From NCBI RefSeq assembly GCF_905163445.1, contig NC_053187.1, forward strand, positions 1,488,001 through 1,552,000: a DNA stretch of 64,000 bases, written 5' to 3'. Position 1 is the first letter of the stretch; each line of letters opens with the position of its first letter. Both the position numbers and the translations under genes were made by a program. Below the pieces are notes generated by a model. It did not search any database. It was not told where the DNA came from and saw only the letters and a program-made list of their open reading frames with translations. Below are positions 1-11,501 of this stretch, piece by piece. The stretch is from Pararge aegeria (taxonomy: Eukaryota; Arthropoda; Insecta; Lepidoptera; Nymphalidae).

Positions 1-411
1 AAAAATTGGTTATTCCTAACAAGATAGTGATTGTTGTGATCAAGCATCTTGATTCCATACGAGCCTAACAAGAACATAGATACATCAAATAAGATGATAA
101 TGATTGTTTATCATAATTCAATGGACTGGGCAACTGTATTGCTCCTATTATTGTTACTTAACTAAGGCATATTCTTAACTTAGCTAAATAATTAAAAATG
201 ATCTAATTATACAAAGAAGTAAATAATAATAGAAACAACGTATTTATTTGTTAGAATCAATGAACATACCTACATTGTTAGCTCAATCTATAATGAACTT
301 GCTGCTATAACTAATCAGCTTTTGTTGTTATGTTTATTATCATAATTGTTATAATTTATATAACGTCAACTAAGAGAAAATCTCTCTTAGTTGGCTTTCT
401 TTTTTTAGAGT
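1..411. other. Gene-free AT-rich stretch
   Basis: No coding signal or familiar repeat seen. The only structure is a small perfect hairpin with 11-bp arms at 367-377 and 383-393 and a 5-nt loop, followed by a T-rich run. It may mark the edge of an old transposon. Confidence 0.5.
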
Positions 412-825
412 GTAGGTTGTGTTATGGGTACTAAGATGACTGATGAATATTTTTATGAAAAATATACATAAGTGCTTATAATATACAAATATTATATATA
501 TAAAAATGTTATGTTTATGTACGCTTCAAAAACTCAAAAAGTTCTGCACCGATCGAGCTGAAATTTTAGCATGCAATACGCATCAAGGGTTGTTTGTATC
601 TATTTTTCTCAACCATTCAATCACAATGTGCCACAGCGAAGCGTGGCAGGGTACAGCTAGTATATTATGAGTACACTAAAAACGTTCATGTCCATTACAC
701 AAACCCAGTGGTAGGAATTCGATTCCAACCACTGGAAAATGTTTGTGTGATGAACATGTCCTCCACGACCTTGGACTCGGAAAACAGGATCGCTGCCCAC
801 TGTGCAACTCGGCCATCGATTATAA
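412..825 (-). repeat. SINE-1 copy, disrupted
   Basis: The 3' body (412-500) and the head with the tRNA-like boxes (about 685-825) read on the - strand. About 180 bases of unrelated repeat sit between them. A short piece around 700-750 is inverted relative to the rest, so the copy has been rearranged as well as interrupted. Confidence 0.65.
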
Positions 826-1019
826 CTACTAAAAAAAGTTATTACTATAGACCGTAAGTAAATTGTATAGCCTTATTTAATCAGTTTAAGAATAGACTGG
901 ACAAACATCAAAAAGACAAACATAAAAAAGAGCAACAGAAATGATATAGACGCATCAGCGAAAGCTGTTTAGTCTATTATATAATATTATAATTATAATA
1001 ATAATAATAGCATTTATAA

Positions 1020-1260
1020 AAGATTCGACCAACATCTAGAAGCTTTCGCTTGGTTGTTGGATCAAGGGTCGGATACAGAAGGCAGTAGTCCTTGAAACGA
1101 TGCGTATTTTGAGGAAGTTCCTCACTCTGGAGGCCTGACCGCCGGTTGCTTGGGCATTTAAAAGCCCCGCAAGCGGAAGGCGGATGTTTTTTCTTATAAA
1201 TTTTTAATAGTGTTTTATATTTTTTTAAGCATTGTTAAGAATTTAAATAAAAATTAAAAT
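1020..1260 (+). mobile_element. Probable LINE 3' end
   Basis: A short coding-like stretch, then a GC-rich segment with GCAAGCGGAAGGCGGA, then an A/T-rich run resembling a LINE 3' untranslated tail. Only the tail survives, so the clade is not assigned. Confidence 0.35.
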
Positions 1261-2180
1261 CAATAAATGATAGAATAATAATAGATATAGATGATAAAGT
1301 GAATATTACTAACCAGCGCAATTGACTGATTATCCATGTCGCACCTATTCTACACCATCTGTCTCTTAATACACCAAAATACAAAAATAATCTTATATAA
1401 AAAAATAAAATAGGTACAGTTTTAATATCAAAAGGAACAATTTAAATAAGGTATTTCAAGTAACAAAAGGGTCAAATAATTTAAACAAAAAATCTAGTAG
1501 CAGTTGCCAAAACCATAATGTGTAATTGAATTGTATAAACCGTAATGTACGCTCATTGAACTCAAATCGATTTTAATTCGATTGAGTATCGATATGGCAT
1601 TTGCGCAGTCAAACGTTGATTATGAAATATGGGTAAGGTAGGTAGGTCTTTGGTTTTGCTTTTATGAAAATGGATGGGTGAACTGTATGCTGACTAGACT
1701 GTATTGTTTACTTTTTATGTTATTTTTCTTATTGTATTATTGTAGAAGTCAATTAAAAAAAGCGCTGATAATTGATCGGTATTGTGGAAGTCTTTGAAAA
1801 CTTAAGTTTATTAATAAAAGGTACTTTTTATGCGTATGCATATACATATTTTTAGCGTGAGATGATTGTGAATATCTAGAAGCTTGTTAAAGCGGGAAAA
1901 CTTAAGCAGTTGTTGTTATTAACCTACATACAAAAAAAGAGGAGGTTCTCAATTCCGTAGTTTTTTTTTTGTTACCCCAGAACTCTGTCATCCTTGCTAC
2001 TACAAAAGGAATAAGTATATGATTTATAAATGGTAAATTTCTACATTATTCTTTGCAGTGACTTAAAAATGTTGTAGAAAATATTTATTTCTTGCTTTTT
2101 AATTTTTTTGTAAGACACTGGTTCCAACACAGAGTAATAAGGGTTTAAACTCTAGTCCATCACGCCAAGCTAAGTGATAG
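1261..2180. other. Gene-free stretch
   Basis: AT-rich, no credible coding potential. A short interspersed motif GGAGGTTCTCAATTC followed by a T run is at about 1938-1970 and recurs near 7825. Confidence 0.5.
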
Positions 2181-2182
2181 CC

Positions 2183-2290
2183 TATAACAGTCCACAGCTG
2201 GGCTAAACGCCTCTCCCAACGGGAGGGTTGGTCCATAAACACCACGCTGGAAAGGACGGTTGGTGCCAATCCGATACCCTAAACACTAAA
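2183..2290 (+). repeat. Short interspersed repeat (CAGTCCACAGCTGG family)
   Basis: A short repeat containing CAGTCCACAGCTGGGC and a CCCAACGGGAGGG hairpin. Related copies are at about 58595-58690 and 63630-63860. The class cannot be set from these copies. Confidence 0.55.
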
Positions 2291-2880
2291 TTATTACGAC
2301 TTTTTAATAGTGCGCTATTATTACATATAGGTTATTATGTATTAGTAAATTATACATACAATTTTAAGCCCTCTACACAATCACGTTAGGAGATAGTAAA
2401 TTTAGATTAAGCCACCGTCAGGTGTGCGACGACATGTGGCTCCCACCGTCTTAGATCAGCTTACGTGCACCGGACTCCGGGTGACGGGCTATACAGGGTG
2501 ATGTTATGATAAACTAATAAATAATGTCACTAACTTATCAATTACTATATCTCTATGCGGTGATGGGGTACGGCTTTAATTCGAGGGGACAGAGTTCCCC
2601 GTCACGTACCTCTAAACTCTTTTTGGTGTTACGTCCGTTTTTAGAACTACATAGTGACAAAATAAACGAATTTTCAATTTGAATTTACGAATTCACGCAT
2701 AAAGGCAAATATTTTTTTATATTTTAAAGCTATCTATTAAATACGTTGAGTAGGTTTAATGTAACTAAAGTCAATTGAATATATAAAACCATTGAGTTTA
2801 CATTCATTCTGTTCTGGATTATCTTCTAATATTATTATCTATGTATTGTAACGCATATATCATGGATATATAATTTTTTT
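2291..2880. other. Gene-free stretch with GC-richer patches
   Basis: Two GC-richer patches (about 2405-2500 and 2555-2640) lie in otherwise AT-rich sequence. They have no open frame and no match to the other repeats here. No function proposed. Confidence 0.4.
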
Positions 2881-3516
2881 CATCATCATCATCATACGAG
2901 TATCACCCCATAACCGGCCCACTACAGGGCACGGGTCTCCTCCAACAGTGAGAAAGGGTTAAGGCTGTAGTCCACCACGCTGGCCCAGTGCGGATTGGTG
3001 GACTCCACACGCCTTTAAGAACATTATGGAGCACTCTCAGGCATGCAGGTTTCCTCACGATGTTTTCCTTCCTCGTTGAAGCAAGTGGTATTTTAATTGC
3101 CTTAAACGCACATAACTTAAATATTGGATAGAAGCAGGCGTTACTTTGCGGAATTCCTTCATATATTATGAAAACTTAGCTTTATTTGCTATCGCCGAAG
3201 AGCTGGAGATGTTCTATTGTGTAGTTTAAATCTTAACTTTTATTCATTGTTAAGTCAACATTTCCTGACTCCTGAGGATGCTCCGGTTTCGGAGCGAAAC
3301 GTGCGTTGTTACGTACATTGCCCAAGATCCGTTTGGTCTGGAGTATAAAGATTGATGAAATTATAAATTACACCATACAGATTTTAGTGCTTTTCGCGGA
3401 GTGTAGCAAATTAAGCTTAGTTTCCATAATGCACATAACTTAGAGTTGCGTGCTGGGATTCGAACTCGTCCCCCCGTAAGTGAATTCGAAGTCCTAATAC
3501 TGGGCTATCACCGCTT
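2881..3516 (-). repeat. SINE-3 copy split by a nested element
   Basis: Starts with the CAT-triplet tail and ends with the complement of the GTGATAGCCC head, so it reads on the - strand. The body is interrupted at 3120-3430 by a separate element and resumes at 3431. This shows that the SINE is older than the insertion. Confidence 0.8.
3120..3430 (+). mobile_element. Unclassified element with 12-bp target duplication (copy 1)
   Basis: A 311-bp insertion flanked by identical 12-mers GCACATAACTTA at 3108-3119 and 3431-3442. It begins AATATTGGATAGAAGC and carries a short CTCCGGTTTCGGAG hairpin in the middle. The end of the element is an imperfect inverted repeat of a segment about 40 bases inside its start. 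Other copies: 32265-32540, 48363-48722 and 57718-57967, with fragments at 5276-5330 and 16855-16925. Confidence 0.75.
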
Positions 3517-3879
3517 CTTTATTAGGCCTACTTAAAATAAATTAATTTTGAATGATTTAAATTTATAACAGTCACATGCTGTATTTGCATACATATGCGA
3601 GTATGATCTATGCAGAACTTAATTCAATCTGGGATTACAGACCATGAGGGATCGTTTGAATATACATAAGCGCTATTTCTGCATAAACTAAGAAACTATT
3701 GTGGTAGAGGAAGGTTGAGTTTATGATAGCTAGATTATCTAGATGGTGATTGTCTCAGTTTAATTTACTCCCGTTTTTCTAGTATAGCTTTTAATGCTAG
3801 AGCTCGTCTGGAATAAAGAAAGAAAGGAAGAAGGAATTGGTAATTTAACCACATAAATATATATATATATATTATATAT
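3517..3879. other. Gene-free stretch
   Basis: AT-rich, ending in a short TA run at about 3857-3880. No gene or recognisable element seen. Confidence 0.5.
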
Positions 3880-4300
3880 TATGACAAGTCACCCATCGTC
3901 ATCTAACCCCAAAGTAAGCTTATGCTATGGGTACTAAGATAACGTATGAACATTTATATTAATAACTAGCTGTCCCGGCGAACTTCATACCGTGGATTAT
4001 ATATTTTTTTGATGAATGTTATATTTTAAAACTTATTAACCTATTCCGGTCCAAGAGGAATCCAAAAAAATCAAATATCTCAAAAATTGGTCCAGCCTTT
4101 GTTGAGTTATAAATGGTGTAACTAACACAACTTTCTTTTATATATATAGATATAAATACTTATTATATACAAATAAACACCCAGGCACTGAAAAACATTC
4201 ATGTTCATCACACGAACATTGTCCAGTTGCGGAAATCGAGCCCACGGCCTAGGATTCAGAAAGCAGGGTCGCTGCCCACTGCGCCAATCGGCTGTCAAAT
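3880..4300 (-). repeat. SINE-1 copy split by an ACTAGCTG-type repeat
   Basis: The SINE-1 3' body is at 3880-3962 and the rest at about 4150-4300. Between them sits a repeat starting ACTAGCTGTCCCGGCGAAC and ending in a TATA run. Repeats starting with this motif also occur at 13351, 23640, 53533 and 56333. Confidence 0.7.
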
Positions 4301-4369
4301 AATTAATTAATTATCAATTGCTTGTTTAGATATACAAAAATCATCATCATCATCCACCATACCATGTGG

Positions 4370-4827
4370 CTAGTTATAGTCTGTCTGTAGAGCGGTAACA
4401 AGCCATGACCGAAGCCTCCTACCAGACAAAAGTGAGTGTTCTCTCTCTCTCTCTTCGTCGTGTTCCTCATTTTGGTCGTGACCCCTTCCACTGCCAACCT
4501 TTGGGACGATTTTGTGCCATTTGACTCGGCTTTTAGCAACCTGTAAAGCAATATGCACTTTGGTGTCGAGAGCGGATTTGATCCGACCAACGAATCGGGC
4601 TACGTCCTCGAGGCCTCTTTCCTTCCACTTTGCCAGTGACTACTATATTTTCAAGATTGTCGCCATCTTTTCAGGCAATATAACCGAAGTACTCGAGAAT
4701 CCTCTGAAGACAGCCAGCTAGGAGTACAGCCTTCTTGTAATTTTAAGCTGTCTCAATATCGATGCGTTGGTCCTGTGTGACGTCCATGGGATTCGCAGCA
4801 TTCTCCTCTAGCACCACCAAAGTGAGT
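4370..4827 (-). mobile_element. LINE-C (RTE-like) reverse transcriptase remnant
   Basis: Reading the - strand gives pieces of the C-terminal region of RTE-like reverse transcriptases, for example the segment around FRGFSSTSVILPEKMA and the conserved R-T-N-x-S-I-L stretch. Frames are broken throughout. A related remnant lies at 47690-47995, and the extreme C-terminus of such an element at 27185-27480. Confidence 0.6.
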
Positions 4828-4860
4828 AAGACTCACTTTGGTGGTGCTAGAGGAGAATGC
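4798..4860. repeat. Perfect 30-bp hairpin
   Basis: Arms 4798-4827 and 4831-4860 are exact reverse complements, with a 3-nt loop. The left arm is the end of the LINE-C remnant and the right arm is an inverted duplicate of it. The matching remnant near 47975 lacks the duplicate, so the fold-back arose at this copy. Confidence 0.9.
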
Positions 4861-5270
4861 TTGATTAAATATACTATATTGACTTCTACGTGTCTATTCG
4901 ATGTAGTCAATAACTTAAAATGTAAATGAGTGCTTGTAGAATTTAGATCTAGTCAAGTATGACAAATTCTGGTAATAAGTAAATGCATTAATTAAATTGA
5001 AATGGTTCCGAAAACATAAGTAGCTTTATTGATAAACTAATTAAAATCAAATAAATTCCGCTGCGGAGCGGACATCTGCAATAAATAATCTGCGCAAATC
5101 CGCACTTTTGCGGACGTCCAGCACTATCTGTTCTCCGCACGCCGCAACCTTCCGCGCTTCGAGTTGAATACGTCCGCTTCTATGTACCGAATGCAGAAAA
5201 ATATACTTGACGGAGATTTAAAAATAAAGCAATTTGTATTTCTTTGAATGTTTATTTAAAAACTGCCGAT
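4861..5270. other. Gene-free stretch with a CG-rich island
   Basis: AT-rich except for about 5055-5190, which is dense in TCCGC and GCGGA words, some in inverted order. No open frame of note. It could be the edge of an element or a regulatory island. Confidence 0.4.
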
Positions 5271-5352
5271 GTTAAATTGTATAGAAGCAGGCGTTACTTT
5301 GCGAAACTCCATGATACTACCCGAAAACCAGGAAAATCTGTATTGTGGAATT

Positions 5353-5612
5353 TTGACGCTCGATTGGTTCTTAGGGCAGCGACCCTGCTTTCTGAGACCA
5401 AGGCCGTGGGTTCGATTCCCACAACTGGAAAATGTTTCTTTGATGAACATGAATGTTTTTCAGTGTCTGGGCGTTTATCTCTATTTTATAAGTATTTATA
5501 TATAATATTCATAAAATTATTCAGCAGTGATCTGGTACCTATAACACAAGCTACGCTTACTTTGGCGATGTGTGTATCGTCGTAGTATATTTATTTATTT
5601 ATTTATTTATAA
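5353..5612 (+). repeat. SINE-1 copy
   Basis: The tRNA-like head with GGTTCGATTCCC is followed by the standard body and a TTTA microsatellite tail. Just upstream (5276-5330) is a truncated start of the 12-bp-duplication element. Open frames here are translations of the SINE. Confidence 0.85.
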
Positions 5613-5639
5613 TTTCTTCAATCTTTATACGCGACACCA

Positions 5640-5870
5640 AACAGATCTTCGGCAATGTACTCTGGAGGGAATACCCTCCTATTGGGAGAGACCTGTGTGG
5701 ACTGTTACAGGGAATTGATGATCATCATCATAGAATCACATTAGCGGCACACTACTGAGTCTCCAATAATGAGAAGGATTTAGGCCGTAGTTCACTACGC
5801 TGGCACAGAGAGACGGATTGCTGGACTCCATATGCTTTTTAGAACTTGAAGCCGAATCGTAACCACTAGG
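5640..5870 (-). repeat. Short repeat fragments including SINE-3 tail
   Basis: A piece of the CAGTCCACAGCTGG family (about 5660-5720, inverted) runs into a diverged SINE-3 copy beginning with CAT triplets. Both are incomplete. Confidence 0.5.
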
Positions 5871-6270
5871 CTAATTTTAATTGAAAATAATAACGAGAAA
5901 ATTAGAACCTAGTTTAATTTTTTTTGCTGTCGCTACGTTCCGTCGGCCCGGCTATTAATCACGGGTTATCGAGTGCTAATCCAGGTTTAAATAGATAACT
6001 AGCAGCGTCGGCCATTGTCGCCCTGACTGTATTAGGGCTGCTATTGTTGGAACAGGGCGGTTTTTTGTGCTATTGTTTGTGCAAGATGTCTACTTTGTGT
6101 GATTATGGGCTTTATTAAATAGTCTTGTTTATTGAGTTTCTCTTCGAGCGCCATAGTTTTGTTATTGGTTTCATTATTTTAAACCCATACCATGTGGTGA
6201 CACCTGATCAGAATGCAGGTGTTACCAACCCTCCTCTTTTGGCGGGTTTCGTACGAGGCGACTTAGTGAA
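5871..6270. other. Gene-free stretch
   Basis: Mixed composition with a GC-richer part at 5930-6070. No repeat family or coding signal recognised. Confidence 0.4.
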
Positions 6271-6605
6271 TATAACAGTGAACGGTTAGCATCTGATTAG
6301 GTTTGACGACCCGGGGAGGTCCCAGGTTCGATTCTTGGCAGGGGCAATTTAGTAATTGATCATTTCTGAATTTTCTCTGGTCTGGTCTGGTGGGAGGCTT
6401 CGGCTGTGGCTAGTTACCACCCTACCGACAAAGACGTGCCGCAAAGCGATTTTATATGTCGCGTAGAAACCGATTTGGAGTATGGGTTTAATATATACCA
6501 TACTACCTAACAGGTTAGCCCGCTTCCATCTTAGACAGCATCGTCGCTTACCACCGGGTGATATTTCATTCAAGGGCTTACTTGTAGTGAATAAAAAAAA
6601 AACCT
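6271..6605 (+). repeat. SINE-2 copy
   Basis: Carries a diverged tRNA-like head with AGGTTCGATTC, the doubled GGTCT segment at about 6378, the CGATTTGGAGTATGGGTTTA body and an A-rich tail. Confidence 0.8.
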
Positions 6606-6699
6606 GTCTGCCAAGCATGTTGATTATGGTCAAAGCATCCCGTTGGCTTTTTGCCCAGCAGTGGATTGTTATAGACTATAGACGGTGATTTTAAAGCCA

Positions 6700-6860
6700 T
6701 TCTCGGCTCAATACCAAGCACGGATCTCCTCCAATAATGCGAAAGGCTTAGGCCGTAGTCCAGCGCACTGGTCAAATGCAGATTGGTATATATTATGCGA
6801 CTTTGAAACCATTAAGAAAAACTCTCAGGTATGCAATTTTAGAGACACGATGCAATGTTT
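6700..6860 (-). repeat. SINE-3 fragment
   Basis: The middle of the SINE-3 body in reverse orientation, diverged and without its head. Confidence 0.55.
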
Positions 6861-6864
6861 CAAA

Positions 6865-7190
6865 ATTTAAAATTCATTTATTTCAAGTAGCCCAATATAA
6901 GCACTTTTGTAACGTCAAGTCTGTCTGTTTCTAGTGACTCTACCACCGGTTTGGAAGGCAGATACTACCGTGAAGAAGCCGGAAAGAAACTCAGCAGTTG
7001 CTCTGTTCCAACATCAACAATTTACATTTTACATTTTAACATTCATTTATCTATCTTGTGAGAGATGAAAGCGGAACCGGATGGTTCCAAGCAAACTTGT
7101 CATTAAGAAATTCATTAATTGTATAGTTTGCATTTTAACATCCAATCCGTCAAGTGAACGTGTGAAAATGTGTAAACTTATTTTTTATAA
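6865..7190 (-). mobile_element. LINE-A 3' end
   Basis: The complement of the LINE-A tail at 6865-6900 is followed by its 3' untranslated segment and the last codons of its reverse-transcriptase frame. It is truncated upstream, as is usual for LINE insertions. Confidence 0.75.
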
Positions 7191-7990
7191 TTTTCCAGTA
7201 TTTTTATGCGTATTTATTAATTTAATCAATCACATAAATGAGTCTGTGCAATGTGTCATTAATTTCCCTCTCGTTATAGTAATAAATATATAATTGCTTA
7301 GAATGGCCATAACTCCGCTAAGTTAGACTTTTCAGATTTGATTTCGTACCTTTCATTGAAGACAGCCGAAGTCTTACCCACCAGAATAACACCTCTATTT
7401 TGATTGGTTAGCCAGTTTAGCGTTAATAATAGAGGCCAGAGAAGGGACGTGGATATTTGGGAAAACTTGATCACACTCAAATGAACTATGAAGAAAATAG
7501 AACACAGGGAAGAAATAGTCATTTTCGTTAAGCTCATTTTACGTTACGTAACAATCAACATGTTTTATTTCCAAGAACATTTAAAGTAAGCCGCTTAAAT
7601 TCCGCCATTTCGTCGCCGCAGGAAGATGACAAAATGGCGTCGCTCGCTTTCCTGGGGCCGTTCAATTTGAATATAGAACAGCATACGTCGCCCGCGCTCC
7701 GAGACACTAACTCATCGGATCGGGCGAGATGGTGCGAGAATCGTAAAAATATATATTCCTTTAATAGAATAAAAGTGGCATAGAGCTGTTGCTGACTTCA
7801 ATTATTTTCAACCGGTTTAAAAAAAGGAGGAGGTTCTCAATTGGAGTGTATGTTTTTTTTTGTATATTTTATACTCTATTGGTCCGCCAAGTACAAACCT
7901 TTTTTTGTTAGGTAAGTTATACCTGAGAGGTTGGCAAGACTTTTTGAAAGTAGAAATCGAAAATACTAAAACATGGCGTTATAAAATAAA
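7191..7990. other. Gene-free stretch with a GC-richer island
   Basis: Mostly AT-rich. The part at 7600-7735 is GC-richer and not obviously repetitive. It contains CGCCATTT at 7603-7610 and its reverse complement at 7632-7639. The only long frames are antisense to AT-rich sequence and not credible. Confidence 0.4.
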
Positions 7991-7994
7991 TACA

Positions 7995-8219
7995 TTTTAT
8001 TGTGCCTTTTGGAGTAGAGACTTTGGGACCGTGGTGTCCGGAGGCAAGAGCCCTTTTCAAAGAATTATCGAAAAGGGTTATCGAGTCTACCGGTGATCCT
8101 AGAGCGGGCAGTTACCTTGGCCAACGAATTAGTTTGGCCATCCAAAGGGGCAATGCTGCCAGCATCTTAGGAACTGTGCCTCGCTGCGGTGGGCTCGAGG
8201 ACGTTTTAGATTTTATTTA
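7995..8219 (+). mobile_element. Non-LTR retrotransposon ORF C-terminal remnant
   Basis: The frame ending at 8220 contains PFGVETLGPW, TGDPRAGSYLGQRIS and IQRGNAASILGT. These resemble C-terminal motifs of certain invertebrate non-LTR retrotransposon polyproteins. The upstream part is absent or frameshifted (an overlapping frame carries the first residues). This is a dead fragment, not a host gene. Confidence 0.65.
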
Positions 8220-8579
8220 GTTTTAAATAGTTTATTTTAGGTTATACAATAAATGAACAAAAGTGACGTTTGACAGCAGTGATTGCAAGATTTACGCCTT
8301 TTATTAGTTTAATCGCCCTGCTACTGCAATTAGGGGCTAGTATACTCCGAAGCCGGAGTGCTAGTATTGAGTCCATATGAAATGTAGTGCGGACGATGTG
8401 TAAAGGCATTGTGGAGGCAAACGTTTGAGATATAAAATACGTACGTAGTAATTTATGCTCGTCACAATAAAAAAGAAGATGGTAAAATGCTGGCAGAACA
8501 TTCACATCCCGGCCTCAGGAAAAGCAATATCTTGTATAGTGTTATGAGCAATTTACCTTTGGCTAAAACTAAGATAATT
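8220..8579. other. Gene-free stretch, possible retrotransposon 3' sequence
   Basis: Follows the stop of the preceding LINE fragment and may include its 3' untranslated region. A reverse-strand frame at 8242-8505 has no recognisable domain. Confidence 0.35.
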
Positions 8580-9260
8580 GCAAATGACCTAAATAGTAAG
8601 AAAAAAAAAAATTCTATAACATTTTCAACCTTGTGCCAAGTAAAATGTCAAAAATTACTGGACTAGGTACTTTTATTGTTAGGTACCTATAATAACTAGA
8701 CTTAGGAGTCACTATTGGCATCAAGCTAAATTTCAGATCACATGTGAATAATGTTGTTACTAAAGCCGCGAAGCTTGTGGGTTTCTTAAAACGTAATACG
8801 AGAGGATCCATTAAGACTAAAATTATATTATACAATGCCTCAGTGAGCGCTGCGAATGCCTGCTTACAGCGTGCACTCGCAGCGCCTTGAAAGTATACAG
8901 CGCGCTTTTACTCGGAACCTGGCTTTTCATGTCAGTGGCCTTTCACACAGACAGCAATATAATCAGCGATTGGCAGTGTTTAAAATGATATCTCTTCGAA
9001 ACAGGCGGGATATTTTTGATCTGTGTTTTTTACATAAAATATTACAAAACAAAATTAAATGTAACAACCTTCTTAATCATATATCTGAGTGTCCCGCACC
9101 GGTACACCAGAAGTTGCAATTTCACATTTTTTCTCATATACCGTTTACTAAATCCCATCTCGGAAAACAAGCGCTTATTATACCTATATGTGCGAAATAC
9201 AACGAGTTATCTAGAACGAACACTTATCGGTGATTTAAATTTTTCGTCAAATTAAGTTAA
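8580..9260 (+). mobile_element. Jockey-like LINE reverse transcriptase remnant
   Basis: In broken frames this encodes the RT thumb and C-terminal region. First comes LGVTIGIKLNFRSHVNNVVT (about 8700-8760), then TKAAKLVGFLKRNTRG, then after a frame break LESIQRAFTRNLAF and LRNRRDIFDLCFLHKIL up to the stop at 9233. Order and motifs match Jockey/CR1-type ORF2 C-termini. No upstream RT core is present. Confidence 0.8.
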
Positions 9261-10200
9261 CATTATGATTACTTTCTTTCCTGAACCATAGGTACTCTAT
9301 GAGTTTCAACAGACATTGTAAAATATTGTAAGTACAAAATTTTGGTCAACTCGATCCATTCCATTCTTTGTCCAGGTCAAAGATGGTGGCAACTAAGAAT
9401 ATGTCGGTCACAGCACGGTCGCGGGAGATAGCGTAAATCGCTTAAGAAAAATTGCGCCCAAGATGGCGGCAGTAAAGCCTTCCATATCGACGTTTGTGTA
9501 TGATTGGACCTTTTTTAGTCCTTTGCGACTTGGGGCAGTTAGTTTACAGACCCTAACGTATTTAAAGAATAAACTTCACGTAAATTAATTTTCTTTTTAT
9601 GGTAGCTACTTATTTCTGTGCTGAATTAAATCAACATGCTATTCAATTTACAAAATTACACTACCCACGTTTTTGACCCCATAATTATGATGTGATGGTT
9701 TTTCCAAAAGTGTAACTTATCAGTTAACAGGCTGCTGTCACTTTATTAGTGTCTTCAATGGATTGAGGCCTTTTTGGAGCTGTATGTTTATGTATCTAAG
9801 AAGCTATATAACTAAAAATAGTAATATTAGTTCCAGAGACACTCGTCATAATAGGAGCTTCAAAACCCACGTTCAAATCCAGAATATATTCAATCAATGT
9901 TCAAATCGAACGATATTATAGCTTTTATTTGTCGAATTTGTACCTAATAGAGGTGTGTCTTACCTTTAGATTTGAAAGTTAACCTAACCTAGTCCAATTC
10001 CTTCCTATTTTAAGATTACAGGGCTTATATATACAATTTGCTAACCTAGATAAGTAACTTCCTTTAAGTTTTATAATCACAGGACCTAAGTATATACAAT
10101 ATGTTGTTTGCTATACGGGGATGGAGTTGCTTAAGGCTCTAAGTAAAGGATTTTCGAAAAATAAGTATTTTTCAATCTAAATTACGAGTATTTTTACAAA
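9261..10200. other. Gene-free stretch
   Basis: AT-rich. Two AAGATGG(C/T)GGC words near 9385 and 9462 recall phrases in the repeat at 33745-33940, so part may be an old copy. No gene seen. Confidence 0.45.
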
Positions 10201-10204
10201 AGAT

Positions 10205-10600
10205 TTCATTTTTTTTTATTTCACTACAAGTTAGACCTTCACTGCAATCTTAGCTGGTGGTAAGTGATGATGGAGTCTAGGAGTGTAACGGACTAACCTG
10301 TTAGGGGTATACCAGTTATAAAAATCCTATACCCCTAATCGGAAAGCTAAATCGCTTAGCATTGGGCGACGCCCAGACCGGATCAAATTCATAAATAATA
10401 AATTCACACCAAGCATACACCAAGAGAAACTTCTCCCCCTCCCTGCCAGGTTTTTAGCCACCAGTCAGTAACAAATCACTAGATGATGATAAGTTACTGA
10501 CTAGTGCCCAGGATGCAAGGCGTGGAGGTAACCTGACACAGCACCGATCGCACCCGAGGCCTCACACTTACAACCACAGCTTTCACCGTTGCGCCAGGGA
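10205..10600 (-). repeat. SINE-2 copy
   Basis: Poly-T lead, reverse SINE-2 body and the complement of the tRNA-like head ending near 10600 (TTGCGCCAGGGAGG). The middle is diverged and carries extra sequence at about 10400-10540. Confidence 0.75.
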
Positions 10601-10689
10601 GGTTTTTAAAAATAAGTTTTCAATAAAAATATATTTTTAAGGTACCTCAGTTAACCTATTTATAGATTGTAGGTATATAGAGAAAATAA

Positions 10690-11340
10690 TACTATTAAAG
10701 AGAAGAAAAGAGTAAGAGAAGAGAACCAGAAAAGAGCTTTACGGTCAATATATAAACTTAAATCACGTGAATCCATCCGTGAAAAATTTAAAGAAATAAG
10801 TATCCTTACGGTAGCCTCACAATATATTTATAACAATATAGTATTTGTAAGACAACATATTAGTCTTTATAAACAAAAAGTGGATATAAACAGTCGACTT
10901 ACAAGAAATGGTCATAAATTAGTGACATCTGCATATCGTCTGCGAAAGTCATTTGTGGGATTGAGTATACGCTTTTATAATATGATTCCTAAGGTAATTT
11001 TGGATTTACCAATGAATAAGTTTAAAGAATGTGTTAAAACACACTTATTACAGAGAGGTTATTATACAATTGACGAATTTATTAATGACAAGGTTGCTTG
11101 GAAGCATCCGGCTCCGCTTTCATCTCTCACAAGATAGAAAAATGAATTTTAAAATGTAAAAAGTAAATTGTTGATATTGGAAAAGAGCAACTGCTGAGTT
11201 TTTCGCCGGCTTCTTCTCGGTAGAATCTGCCTCCCGAACCGGTGGTAGAGTCACTACCCACAGACAGACTTGACGTTTCTAAAATACTTATATTAGGCCT
11301 ACTTGAAATAAATGAATTTTGAATTTTGAATTTTTTTTTG
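10690..11340 (+). mobile_element. LINE-A, best-preserved 3' end
   Basis: An uninterrupted frame from about 10735 to 11137 gives the end of a Jockey-type reverse transcriptase: RALRSIYKLKSRESIREKF, then LRKSFVGLSIRFYNMIPK, then YYTIDEFINDKVAWK and a stop. A 3' untranslated segment and the AAATAAATGAATTTTGAATT tail with a T run follow. It defines the LINE-A tail seen in many shorter copies: 13805-13880, 15850-16000, 20525-20590 and 46978-47044. Confidence 0.85.
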
Positions 11341-11501
11341 AAAAGTAACGTCTAAATAATATACATGGGGTAGGTAAATTCGGTTTATATTCCCCGCACT
11401 AGGTATACTATTTTCAAACCAATGCAATTGAGCTCCTCTCAACCCAGAGCACTCCATAATACCTACTTTATAAATCAATTATGTTTTCGATAACCACTTA
11501 C

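Noticed and set aside
8856..9233. 125-codon forward frame, and the 85-codon frame at 10880-11137, as host genes
   Set aside because: Both are C-terminal parts of non-LTR retrotransposon reverse transcriptases.
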